This document shows positions 33,249 to 40,995 of a stretch of DNA of 54,279 nucleotides, in pieces. Position 1 is the first letter of the stretch. Each line of letters opens with the position of its first letter. The notes below the pieces were generated by a model that was not told the origin of the DNA, did not search any database, and saw only the letters and a program-made list of their open reading frames with translations. The stretch lies in assembly GCA_000432835.1 (NCBI GenBank), contig FR890375.1:292315-346593 (forward strand). Direction: 5' to 3'. The position numbers and the translations under genes are program-made. The stretch is from Clostridium sp. CAG:417 (GTDB lineage Bacteria; Bacillota_I; Bacilli_A; RF39; UBA660).

Positions 33249-34043
33249 ATGGGTGATTTCAAATTTAAAAAAAAATATGGTCAAAATTTTTTAAAAGACG
33301 ATAGAATAGTAGAAAAAATTGTTACTTTAAGTGATATTGAAGATGATTCTTTAGTTATTGAAGTTGGTCCAGGTAAGGGAATACTAACTAGACAATTAAG
33401 TAAAGCTGCTAAAAATGTTATTTGTTATGAAATAGATATGCAGTTAGAGGGATATTTAATTAATTTGAGTAAGGAACTTTCGAATGTAGAGGTTGTATTT
33501 AGTGATTTTTTAGATGTAGATCTTGCAAAAAAGGTTAGTGATTATAAGTACAAACATTTATACTTTATTAGTAATGTTCCATATTATATTACAACACCTA
33601 TTCTTATGAAGTTAATCAATTCTGGACTTAATTTTTTGAAAATAGTTATGATGGTTCAAGAAGAAGTTGGTGAAAGGTTTTCAGCAACGCCTGGGAAAAA
33701 AGCTTATTCTTCTATTACTGTCTTTTTAAATTATTATTATGAAATTAAACGATTATTTAAAGTTAATAGATCTGAATTTATTCCTGTTCCCAATGTAGAT
33801 AGTGAAGTAATAATGTTGACATCACGAGAGGATAAGATTGCTTTAAAAAATAAAGATTTATTCTTTGAGTTTGTTAGGTCTAGTTTTCAATATAAAAGAA
33901 AAAATTTGAGAAATAATTTAAAAAAATATGATTTGAAAAAAATAGAAGAAGTTTTAGTAAAATATGGTTATAGTTTAAATTCTAGGGCTGAGGAGATTCC
34001 TGTTAGTGTTTTTGCAGAAATTTCTAATAGTCTTGCTGATTAA
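33249..34043 (+). CDS. rsmA: 16S rRNA (adenine-1518/1519-N6)-dimethyltransferase RsmA (KsgA)
   Basis: 264 residues from the ATG 5 nt after GGTGA; an upstream GTG pair lies inside that site. KKYGQNFLKD, the SAM motif VIEVGPGKGILTRQL and the catalytic NVPYYITTPI are diagnostic. It dimethylates two adjacent adenines at the 3' end of 16S rRNA. It is followed by yabG-veg as in B. subtilis and ends at a terminator. Confidence 0.96.
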   Translation: MGDFKFKKKYGQNFLKDDRIVEKIVTLSDIEDDSLVIEVGPGKGILTRQLSKAAKNVICYEIDMQLEGYLINLSKELSNVEVVFSDFLDVDLAKKVSDYKYKHLYFISNVPYYITTPILMKLINSGLNFLKIVMMVQEEVGERFSATPGKKAYSSITVFLNYYYEIKRLFKVNRSEFIPVPNVDSEVIMLTSREDKIALKNKDLFFEFVRSSFQYKRKNLRNNLKKYDLKKIEEVLVKYGYSLNSRAEEIPVSVFAEISNSLAD

Positions 34044-34078
34044 ATTATCGGTGATTTTATTTACAATAAATGGTTTTG

Positions 34079-34106
34079 GTAGAATAAGTGATTGTTCTAC
34101 TTTTTT
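34079..34106 (+). terminator. rsmA terminator
   Basis: GTAGAA, ten-base loop, TTCTAC, then six T residues. Confidence 0.75.
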
Positions 34107-34135
34107 GTGTTGGTGTTCTAAATATTTTATTTTTT

Positions 34136-34143
34136 CATAGTAT
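34136..34143 (+). promoter_or_regulatory. CATANTAT element upstream of yabG
   Basis: CATAGTAT, 5 bp before the GGAGGAG ribosome-binding site, the same geometry as at bofA and yabP. No convincing -35 of the sigma-E or sigma-K type was seen. Confidence 0.35.
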
Positions 34144-34161
34144 TAAATGGAGGAGTATATT

Positions 34162-34950
34162 ATGAAATTTAAAATAGGTGACTTAGTTACTAGAAAATCT
34201 CATGGTAATGATATTGTATTTGAAATACTAAATATTAACTATGATACTGTTGTTTTGAAGGGTATAGAAGTTAGACTAGTGGCAGATAGTGGTATTGATG
34301 ATTTGGTTAAAGTGGTTGATGATATTGATCCTTATCGTTGTGACAGGGAATTAACTGAGATGGCTCTTAGTGCTCTTAATTTGGACCGTAGTGAGTATTT
34401 TTATCTTCCTGGTAGAATATTACATATTGATGCCGATAGTAACTATTTGGAGCGCTGTATAAAGTTTTATAGTGATTTAAAAGTAGAAGCTTATGGTGTT
34501 AATATGGAAGAAGATGAAATGGAAAGGGATATAATAAAGAAACTTGAAGAATATAAACCAGATATACTTGTGATTACAGGACATGATGCTTATTTTAAAT
34601 CTAAGGGTTCAATAAAAGACTTAGATAATTATCAGAATAGTAAGAATTTTGTAAAGGCGGTAAAGAAAGCTAGAGAATATGAAAGTAGTCAAGAAAAATT
34701 AATAATTATAGCTGGTGCTTGTCAATCCAACTATGAAGAATTAATCAAGGCTGGGGCCAATTTTGCTTCAAGTCCGAAAAGAGTTAATATTCATGCTTTA
34801 GATCCAGCTATTATTGCATCTAGTATATCTCTTGCAGAAAAAAATAAATCTATAGACTTAATTCCAATGCTTGAGAAAACTAAATATAAAACTGATGGAA
34901 TGGGAGGAATAATAACTAATGGAACAATGTATGTGGGGTTTCCTAGATGA
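34162..34950 (+). CDS. yabG: sporulation-specific protease YabG
   Basis: 262 residues from the ATG 6 nt after GGAGGAG. The YabG pattern is clear: GDLVTRKSHGNDIVFEI at the N-terminus, ILHIDADSNYL, DILVITGHDAYF (conserved His), IIAGACQSNYEELI (conserved Cys) and SSPKRVNIHALDPA. In B. subtilis it is made in the mother cell and trims spore-coat proteins so that transglutaminase can cross-link them. It is found only in endospore formers and relatives, making it a strong sporulation marker. Overlaps veg by 4 bp. Confidence 0.95.
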   Translation: MKFKIGDLVTRKSHGNDIVFEILNINYDTVVLKGIEVRLVADSGIDDLVKVVDDIDPYRCDRELTEMALSALNLDRSEYFYLPGRILHIDADSNYLERCIKFYSDLKVEAYGVNMEEDEMERDIIKKLEEYKPDILVITGHDAYFKSKGSIKDLDNYQNSKNFVKAVKKAREYESSQEKLIIIAGACQSNYEELIKAGANFASSPKRVNIHALDPAIIASSISLAEKNKSIDLIPMLEKTKYKTDGMGGIITNGTMYVGFPR

Positions 34951-35168
34951 ATAAAGATGCTTTGAGAGAAAAAATTCAACAAAAAGAGGGCAATGATTAC
35001 TTTTTTGTCTTCAATGGAAGCAGAAATCAAGTGGAAAAGTTTTCTGGTACTATTATTGAAACATATCCCTCTGTTTTTTTAGTGGAAACTAGAGAAGAAA
35101 ATCCTAGGATAAAATCTTTTTCTTATAATGATGTTATTACATCTAGTTTAGAGATTAGGGAAAAGTAA
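34947..35168 (+). CDS. veg: Veg family protein
   Basis: 73 residues. The pattern GSRNQVEKFSGTIIETYPSVFLVET followed by KSFSYNDVITSSLEI matches Veg. The B. subtilis protein is small, highly expressed and reported to stimulate biofilm genes by interfering with SinR. Here the start overlaps the yabG stop (ATGA), so it is coupled to yabG, unlike B. subtilis where veg has its own strong promoter. spoVG follows with its own promoter. Confidence 0.88.
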   Translation: MNKDALREKIQQKEGNDYFFVFNGSRNQVEKFSGTIIETYPSVFLVETREENPRIKSFSYNDVITSSLEIREK

Positions 35169-35177
35169 AATAAAATG

Positions 35178-35206
35178 TTGCAATTTATATTTTTATATTA
35201 TAAAAT
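35178..35206 (+). promoter_or_regulatory. sigma-A promoter of spoVG
   Basis: TTGCAA, 17-bp spacer, TAAAAT, 39 bp before the start codon. Confidence 0.7.
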
Positions 35207-35245
35207 GTAATTGTAAAGTGTAAGGCTTTAGAGGGAGGAAAACAC

Positions 35246-35524
35246 ATGAAGATTACATCTGTAAAAGTTCGTAAAATCGAAAAAGAAGATTCACGTATGA
35301 AAGGTAAAGCATCTGTTGTATTAGATGATTGTTTTGCAATTAAAGATATTCGTATTATTCAAGGTGACGATAAGTTATTTATTGCAATGCCTAGTCGTAA
35401 GTTAGCTAATGGAGAATATAGTGATGTAGCACATCCAATTAATAGTGAGACAAGAAAAATGTTTGAAGATGCTATTATTGAAGAATATAATAACACTGAG
35501 GATGTAGCAGAGGAAGAAGAATAA
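35246..35524 (+). CDS. spoVG: SpoVG regulator
   Basis: 92 residues, normal length. MKITSVKVRKI...MKGKASVVLDDCFAIKDIRIIQG and FIAMPSRKL...DVAHPINSETR are the full SpoVG signature; the tail is acidic. SpoVG is a small nucleic-acid-binding regulator involved in septation, sporulation and virulence in different Firmicutes. A strong ribosome-binding site (GGGAGGA) and a separate promoter and terminator make it a monocistronic unit. Confidence 0.97.
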   Translation: MKITSVKVRKIEKEDSRMKGKASVVLDDCFAIKDIRIIQGDDKLFIAMPSRKLANGEYSDVAHPINSETRKMFEDAIIEEYNNTEDVAEEEE

Positions 35525-35530
35525 TATAAT

Positions 35531-35555
35531 GGACCATTTATTTGGTCTTTTTTTT
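35531..35555 (+). terminator. spoVG terminator
   Basis: GGACCA, TTTATT loop, TGGTC, then eight T residues. Confidence 0.85.
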
Positions 35556-35565
35556 GTGTTGTTTG

Positions 35566-35573
35566 CATAATAT
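35566..35573 (+). promoter_or_regulatory. CATANTAT element upstream of yabP
   Basis: CATAATAT (6/8 to the sigma-E -10 CATACAMT), 5 bp before the GGTGA ribosome-binding site. The region 14-15 bp upstream matches the sigma-E -35 poorly. Confidence 0.38.
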
Positions 35574-35590
35574 TTAGTGGTGATGAATAT

Positions 35591-35884
35591 ATGGAAAAAA
35601 TGGATAGTGGTATCAATAGTTATAATCATACAGTTACAATGATAGAAAGAAAATCGTTTGTTACAAGTGGAGTAAAGAAGATAGAAAATTTTGATGAAAC
35701 ACAATTCCTTTTAGACACTGTTATGGGCTTTTTACTAGTCAAGGGTGAAGGATTAGAATTAATAAAATTAGATACTATTCAAGGTACTGTTACCATAAAG
35801 GGAATGATTAATAGTTTAACTTATTTAGATGAAAATGGAAAAAAGGATAAAGAAAGTAGTATATTCAATCGTTTATTTAAATAA
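35591..35884 (+). CDS. yabP: sporulation protein YabP
   Basis: 97 residues. HTVTMIERKSFVTSGVKKIENFD then LLDTVMGFLLVKGEGLELIKLD and GTVTIKGMINSLTY match the YabP family. In B. subtilis yabP is a sigma-E gene needed for sporulation and is paired with yabQ upstream of divIC, exactly the order seen here (the S4-domain gene yabO is missing). Ribosome-binding site GGTGA at 7 nt. Overlaps yabQ by 1 bp. Confidence 0.9.
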   Translation: MEKMDSGINSYNHTVTMIERKSFVTSGVKKIENFDETQFLLDTVMGFLLVKGEGLELIKLDTIQGTVTIKGMINSLTYLDENGKKDKESSIFNRLFK

Positions 35885-36177
35885 TGATAGCATTATCTAT
35901 GCAAATTAAAGCTATAATATTTTCTCTTGTTTATGGTGTTTTCATATCATTTATGGTAAATGTTAATTATAAATGTTTATTTAATAAAAATATGATTTTT
36001 AAGATTATTTTTGATTCTATTTTTATATTAGATTTAGGAATGTTATATTTCTTTATTTTACAATTTATTAATTTTGGTTATTTGCATGTTTATTTTTTTC
36101 TTGCTCTTTCTGTTGGCTTTTTTGCTTCTTTTTCATTTTTTAAGAAACTAATGCGTAAAAACGATGTCAAAAAATAA
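35884..36177 (+). CDS. yabQ: spore cortex protein YabQ
   Basis: 97 residues, mostly hydrophobic with three or four membrane segments (about 7-26, 38-60, 65-85). Assigned by position between yabP and divIC and by the YabQ-like pattern VYGVFISFMVNVNY near the N-terminus and a small multi-pass architecture. B. subtilis YabQ is needed for cortex formation. There is no own ribosome-binding site; the TAATG overlap indicates coupling with yabP. Shorter than the B. subtilis protein. Confidence 0.72.
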   Translation: MIALSMQIKAIIFSLVYGVFISFMVNVNYKCLFNKNMIFKIIFDSIFILDLGMLYFFILQFINFGYLHVYFFLALSVGFFASFSFFKKLMRKNDVKK

Positions 36178-36195
36178 ACAAATTTGTTGCCTTTC

Positions 36196-36224
36196 TTGAA
36201 TATTTAACTTTTGCGATGTATACT
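36196..36224 (+). promoter_or_regulatory. sigma-A promoter of divIC
   Basis: TTGAAT, 17-bp spacer, TATACT. Gives divIC vegetative expression separate from yabP-yabQ. Confidence 0.78.
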
Positions 36225-36250
36225 TTATTATAAGAAAGGTTATGATAGTC

Positions 36251-36553
36251 ATGGCAAGAAAGGGTAAAGATAGAAATTCTATAAAAAAAAGACGTAGACT
36301 GCTTATTTTAGGTACTTTTTCTTTGACTACTATAGTTTTTACTACATATACAATGGGAAAGTATTGGGTTCAAATATACGATAAGAAACAAGAAAGAGAT
36401 AAATTATCTCAAGAATTGAAGAAATTAAAGAAAAAAGAAAATACTTTGAGAGCTGACGCTAATAAGATGCAGGATAAAGAGTATATTGCAAGATATGCTA
36501 GGGAAAAATATTTGTATAGCAGGGATGGCGAGTTTATTTTAAGAATACCTTAG
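36251..36553 (+). CDS. divIC: septum formation initiator DivIC/FtsB
   Basis: 100 residues from the second in-frame ATG, 11 nt after AAAGG; the first ATG is only 2 nt from that site. A basic cytoplasmic N-terminus, one membrane segment (about residues 18-37), then a coiled coil (KKQERDKLSQELKKLKKKENTL) and the family tail DKEYIARYAREKYLYSRDGEFI. It bridges early and late division proteins with FtsL and DivIB. Confidence 0.93.
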   Translation: MARKGKDRNSIKKRRRLLILGTFSLTTIVFTTYTMGKYWVQIYDKKQERDKLSQELKKLKKKENTLRADANKMQDKEYIARYAREKYLYSRDGEFILRIP

Positions 36554-36566
36554 GTGTTCTTTTTTT
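36543..36566 (+). terminator. divIC terminator overlapping its stop codon
   Basis: GAATACC, TTA loop, GGTGTTC (one G-U pair), then seven T residues; the stop codon lies in the loop and right arm. Confidence 0.75.
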
Positions 36567-36577
36567 AAACTTGAAAT

Positions 36578-36586
36578 TGTTATACT
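36578..36586 (+). promoter_or_regulatory. extended -10 promoter of tilS
   Basis: TGTTATACT, TGn plus TATACT, about 50 bp before the start codon. Confidence 0.5.
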
Positions 36587-36638
36587 ATTTTTGTTGAAAA
36601 ACTTACTAAATTTGGGTAAAATAAATATGGTGACTTAT

Positions 36639-37958
36639 ATGAATGAAATTCTAATTGATCATGAGTTTAAATTTCATAAAGGTGATATTATTGTAGTTGG
36701 TTGTTCAACAGGTCCTGATTCAATGGCACTTATGGATATGTTGTTAAAAATAAGATTAAAGTATGATTTATCATTAATTTGTGCTCATGTAAATCATAAC
36801 ATAAGAAAAGAAAGTTATGATGAAGCTATTTTTATGCAAGAGTATTGTAAGAAAAACGATATTTGTTTTGAAACTATGCTTATTGAACATTATGGTGATG
36901 ATAATTTCCATAATGAAGCAAGAAATATTCGCTATAGTTTTTTTGAAAAAATTGTAGCGAAGTATAATGCTAATTATTTAATGACAGCGCATCATGGAGA
37001 TGATTTAATAGAAACTATTTTAATGAGAATTGTTAGAGGTTCTAATTTAAATGGTTATTCTGGATTTAAGAAAATTGTAGATATGGGAACATATCATTTA
37101 GTAAGACCATTGATATCTTTTACTAAAGATGAGTTGTTAGAGTATGATAATTTAAATAATGTTCCATATTTTATTGATAGTTCTAATTCTAAAATGAAAT
37201 ATACAAGAAATAGATATAGAAAAGTTGTTTTACCTTTTCTAAAAGAAGAAGATAAAAATGTTCATAAAAAATTTTATAAATTTAGTGAAAATTTGATATG
37301 TGCAAGTGAATTTATTGAAAAGGAACGTAATAAGGCTGTTAGTAAGGTATTAATTAATGGAAAGGTAGTTATTTCTAAATTTTTACAAATAGATGATTTT
37401 TTACAAAGAGAGATTTTATATTTTTTGATGGAAATATATTATCAAGATGATTTAATTTTATTAAATGATCGACATGTAGAGTTATTACAAGAATTGATTA
37501 AAGGCAAGAAACAAAATGCAACAATTAATTTACCTAATGATGTAATTGCTGTTAGGGAATATGACTATTTCTATTTGAGACGTGAGATGGAAGAGTTAAC
37601 AAATTATGAAATAGAACTTGGTAACAGTGTTGATTTACCTAATCATCATACAATAAAACGTATTGAAGAAACTAATGATAATAGTAATAATATCTGTAGG
37701 CTTTCTAGTGATGAAGTTAGATTACCTTTAACTGTTAGGACTAGAAAAATGGGAGATAGAATAGCTATTAAGGGAATGAATGGTACGAAGAAATTAAAAG
37801 ATATCTTTATCGATATGAAAATAGGAAAAGAAGAAAGAGATTTATGGCCTGTTGTTGTCGATAGTTTAGATAGAATTGTTTGGATACCGGGAATAAAAAA
37901 GTCAAAATTTGACAAAAAAAATGAAGAAAGTTATGATATAATATTGAAATATTGTTAA
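36639..37958 (+). CDS. tilS: tRNA(Ile)-lysidine synthase TilS
   Basis: 439 residues from the ATG 5 nt after GGTGA. The PP-loop reads S23-T-G-P-D-S28, where most TilS have SGGxDS. LICAHVNHNIR, NEARNIRYSFFEKI and TAHHGDDLIETILMRIVRGS are typical, and a C-terminal domain ending VRTRKMGDRIAIKGMNGTKKLKD is present. It attaches lysine to C34 of the CAU-anticodon tRNA-Ile. tilS-ftsH is conserved; hprT, usually between them, is missing. Confidence 0.95.
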   Translation: MNEILIDHEFKFHKGDIIVVGCSTGPDSMALMDMLLKIRLKYDLSLICAHVNHNIRKESYDEAIFMQEYCKKNDICFETMLIEHYGDDNFHNEARNIRYSFFEKIVAKYNANYLMTAHHGDDLIETILMRIVRGSNLNGYSGFKKIVDMGTYHLVRPLISFTKDELLEYDNLNNVPYFIDSSNSKMKYTRNRYRKVVLPFLKEEDKNVHKKFYKFSENLICASEFIEKERNKAVSKVLINGKVVISKFLQIDDFLQREILYFLMEIYYQDDLILLNDRHVELLQELIKGKKQNATINLPNDVIAVREYDYFYLRREMEELTNYEIELGNSVDLPNHHTIKRIEETNDNSNNICRLSSDEVRLPLTVRTRKMGDRIAIKGMNGTKKLKDIFIDMKIGKEERDLWPVVVDSLDRIVWIPGIKKSKFDKKNEESYDIILKYC

Positions 37959-37967
37959 GGAGGAAAT

Positions 37968-39953
37968 ATGAATAAAAAAGTAGATAAAAAAACAATAAAA
38001 AAAGGGTTACTTCCTTACTTATTTATTTTACTAATAATATTAGGAATATTTTATTTGTTTAATTTCTTAAACCATAAAACTAATATATTAACTTATAATG
38101 AATTTATGGAAAATTTAGCAAATGGTAAAGTTAAAGAAGTAATGCTTGTACCTCGTGATAGAGCGCAAACTTATGAGGTAACTGGTAAACTTAGTGATTA
38201 TGCTGAGAATGAAAGCTTTTATGCGGTTTTACCAAAGAGTGAAAATGTTGTAAAGAAAATTACTGATATAACAGAAAAACAAAAAATAGAGCTTGTAACT
38301 AAGGCTGATCCAGAATCAAGTGCATGGCTTGTGATTTTAGCTGATGTTTTACCACTTGCTTTGTTAGTATTTTTAGCATTTTTCTTTCTAAATAAACAGA
38401 TGGCTGGTAATAGAAGTTCAATGGATTTTGGAAAGAGTAAAGCGAGACTTTCAGATAATAAGAATAAAGTAACTTTTAAAGACGTCGCAGGATTAAAAGA
38501 AGAAAAAGAAGAAGTAAGAGAGTTAATCGATTTCCTTAAGAATCCTAAAAAGTTCCAAAAACTTGGAGCCCGTATTCCAAAAGGTGTATTGTTAATGGGA
38601 CCTCCAGGAACAGGTAAAACTTTATTAGCGCGAGCTGTTGCAGGTGAGGCAAATGTTCCATTTTATTTCATAAGTGGATCTGATTTCGTTGAGTTATTTG
38701 TTGGTGTTGGTGCTAGTCGTGTAAGAGATATGTTCCAACAAGCAAAAAGAAATGCTCCATGTTTAATATTTATTGATGAAATAGATGCTGTAGGACGCCA
38801 AAGAGGAACTGGTTTAGGTGGTGGACACGATGAACGTGAGCAAACACTAAACCAATTACTTACTGAGATGGATGGCTTTGGTGAAAATGAAGGTATTATA
38901 ATAATAGCTGCGACTAATAGACCTGATGTTTTGGATCCTGCTTTACTTAGACCAGGTAGATTTGATAGACAGGTTACTGTTAGTTTGCCAGATATTAAAG
39001 GACGTGAAGAAATTTTAGCAGTTCATGCTAAGAATAAAAAATTGGCAAAAGATGTTACTTTAACTAATTTGGCTAAGAGAACACCAGGATTTAGTGGTGC
39101 TGACCTTGAAAACTTACTTAATGAAGCTGCTTTACTAGCAGTAAGAAGAGATAAAGATGCTATTACAATGCATGAAGTAGATGAAGCTACTGACAGGGTA
39201 TTAATGGGACCTGCTAAAGTTAGTCATAAATATAGTGAAAAAGATCGTAGATTGGTCGCATATCATGAGGCTGGTCATGCTGTTATAGGTTTAAAATTAG
39301 CTAATGCTTCTGATGTACAAAAAGTTACAATTATTCCAAGAGGTTCTGCTGGTGGATATAATATGATGGTTCCAAGTGAAGAAAAATTATGTTCTACTAA
39401 AACTGATTTATTAGAACAAGTTACTGGTTTACTTGGTGGTCGTGTTGCAGAAGAAGTTGTTTTTAAAGAGATAACTACTGGTGCTGAAAATGATTTCTCA
39501 AAAGCTACTAAAATAGTAAGAGCTATGGTTACTGAATATGGTATGAGTGATTTGGGACCAATGCAATTAGAACAACAAGAGGGTGCAGCGTTCCTTGGAA
39601 GAGATTATAATAAGACGAGAAACTTCTCTGAAACTGTTGCTCATGAAATTGATGAAGAAATGAGAAAAATTATTAATGGCTGCTATGTTGATGCTAAGAA
39701 AATAATAAAAGAAAATAGAGAATTATTAAACTTAATTGCTGAAACATTATTAGAATATGAAACATTAACAAAAGAACAAATAGATTATTTAGTTGAAAAT
39801 GGTTGTATGCCAGATGAAAATAAGGATAACTTAGAATCTATGTCATTAACTAGTTTAAAAGAAATGGCTAAAGAAAAAGGAATTAAAAATTATTCTAAGA
39901 TGAATAAAGCAGAAATTATTGATGAATTAGATAAAGTCAATAAAGAAAAATAA
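37968..39953 (+). CDS. ftsH: ATP-dependent zinc metalloprotease FtsH with extra C-terminal domain
   Basis: 661 residues, AAGGAGG before the ATG. Membrane segments lie at about 14-34 and 118-142. The AAA+ module has Walker A GPPGTGKT (211-218), Walker B IFIDEIDAVG and the SRH near RPDVLDPALLRPGRFDRQ. The zinc protease motif HEAGH is at 433-437. After the normal end, residues about 621-661 (MSLTSLKEMAKEKGIKNYSK then MNKAEIIDEL) resemble a Rho N-terminal/SAP-like helical module, unusual for FtsH. It degrades membrane and regulatory proteins. Confidence 0.97.
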   Translation: MNKKVDKKTIKKGLLPYLFILLIILGIFYLFNFLNHKTNILTYNEFMENLANGKVKEVMLVPRDRAQTYEVTGKLSDYAENESFYAVLPKSENVVKKITDITEKQKIELVTKADPESSAWLVILADVLPLALLVFLAFFFLNKQMAGNRSSMDFGKSKARLSDNKNKVTFKDVAGLKEEKEEVRELIDFLKNPKKFQKLGARIPKGVLLMGPPGTGKTLLARAVAGEANVPFYFISGSDFVELFVGVGASRVRDMFQQAKRNAPCLIFIDEIDAVGRQRGTGLGGGHDEREQTLNQLLTEMDGFGENEGIIIIAATNRPDVLDPALLRPGRFDRQVTVSLPDIKGREEILAVHAKNKKLAKDVTLTNLAKRTPGFSGADLENLLNEAALLAVRRDKDAITMHEVDEATDRVLMGPAKVSHKYSEKDRRLVAYHEAGHAVIGLKLANASDVQKVTIIPRGSAGGYNMMVPSEEKLCSTKTDLLEQVTGLLGGRVAEEVVFKEITTGAENDFSKATKIVRAMVTEYGMSDLGPMQLEQQEGAAFLGRDYNKTRNFSETVAHEIDEEMRKIINGCYVDAKKIIKENRELLNLIAETLLEYETLTKEQIDYLVENGCMPDENKDNLESMSLTSLKEMAKEKGIKNYSKMNKAEIIDELDKVNKEK

Positions 39954-39957
39954 AGAA

Positions 39958-39988
39958 ATGTGTGTACTTGTTTTACACATGTTTTTTT
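39958..39988 (+). terminator. ftsH terminator
   Basis: ATGTGTGTA pairs with TACACATGT (9 bp, two G-U pairs) around a 7-nt loop, followed by T residues. Confidence 0.75.
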
Positions 39989-39996
39989 GTTATAAT
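39968..39996 (+). promoter_or_regulatory. dusB promoter nested in the ftsH terminator
   Basis: TTGTTT (in the terminator loop), 17-bp spacer, TATAAT with TGT extension (TGTTATAAT). Confidence 0.7.
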
Positions 39997-40017
39997 AAGC
40001 CGGTATGGAGAAATAGT

Positions 40018-40995
40018 ATGTGGAAAATAGGAAATGTAGAAATTGATAATCAAGTAGTTTTAGCGCCTATGGCCGGTATATCTAATTCTGCTTATAGAAG
40101 AATTTGTAAAGAAATGGGTTGTGGTCTTATTTATGCCGAAATGGTTAGTGATAAGGCTATTAGCTTTGGTAATAAGAAAACTCTTGATATGTTATATATG
40201 ACAGATAGTGAAAGGCCTATTGCTCAACAAATATTTGGTACTGATGTGGAAAGTTTTGTAGTGGCTGCTAAGTATATTGAAAAAACTATGAAACCTGATA
40301 TCATAGATATAAATATGGGATGTCCAGTTCCTAAGGTAGCTTTGCGGGCTCAGGCAGGTTCTGCACTTTTAAAAAATCCCCAGAAAATTAGAAAAATAGT
40401 AAGTGCTGTTGTTGCAGCAGTTAACGTTCCTGTTACTGTAAAAATACGTAGTGGTTGGGATAGTGACCATATTAATGCTGTAGAGGTTGCTAAAATATGT
40501 GAAGAGGCAGGAGCTAGTGCTATAACAGTTCATCCAAGAACTCGTAAGCAAGGATATAGTGGTAAGGCTGATTGGCTAATTATAAAAAATGTAAAAGATA
40601 ATGTTTCAATTCCTGTAATAGGTAATGGTGATATTAAAACACCTGAAGATGCCAAGAGAATGCTTAATGAAACAGGTTGTGATGCTATTATGATAGGACG
40701 TGGACTACTTGGTAATCCATGGTTAATCAGAAATACTCTCAATTATTTAGCTGGTCGTGATTATGAGTTACCATCTACAGAGGAAAAAATAAAAATCTGC
40801 ATTAAGCATTTGAAATATCTTTCTGAAACTAAAGATGAGAAAATAGCAGTTTTAGAAATAAGAAGTCATGCTGCATGGTATCTTAAAGGAATAGAAAATG
40901 CCTCATTAATTAAAAATAAAATCTATCAATGCAATAGTATTCGTGATATAATGCAAGTATTGAATGAATTTTTAGGAGGAAAAAGTAATGAGTAA
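40018..40995 (+). CDS. dusB: tRNA-dihydrouridine synthase DusB
   Basis: 325 residues from the ATG 7 nt after GGAG; upstream in-frame codons lie in the promoter and terminator. TIM-barrel FMN enzyme motifs are VVLAPMAGISNSAYRRICKE, DINMGCPVPKV (with the catalytic Cys loop KVALRAQAGSALLKNP), ITVHPRTRKQGYSG, VIGNGDI and IMIGRGLLGNPWLI. It reduces uridines in tRNA. It is followed by an RDD protein and lysS, as one operon; dus near lysS is common in Bacilli. Confidence 0.96.
   Translation: MWKIGNVEIDNQVVLAPMAGISNSAYRRICKEMGCGLIYAEMVSDKAISFGNKKTLDMLYMTDSERPIAQQIFGTDVESFVVAAKYIEKTMKPDIIDINMGCPVPKVALRAQAGSALLKNPQKIRKIVSAVVAAVNVPVTVKIRSGWDSDHINAVEVAKICEEAGASAITVHPRTRKQGYSGKADWLIIKNVKDNVSIPVIGNGDIKTPEDAKRMLNETGCDAIMIGRGLLGNPWLIRNTLNYLAGRDYELPSTEEKIKICIKHLKYLSETKDEKIAVLEIRSHAAWYLKGIENASLIKNKIYQCNSIRDIMQVLNEFLGGKSNE

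Noticed and set aside
34115..34143. A full sigma-K promoter for yabG
   Set aside because: Only the -10-like CATAGTAT is present; there is no AC-type -35 at the required distance.
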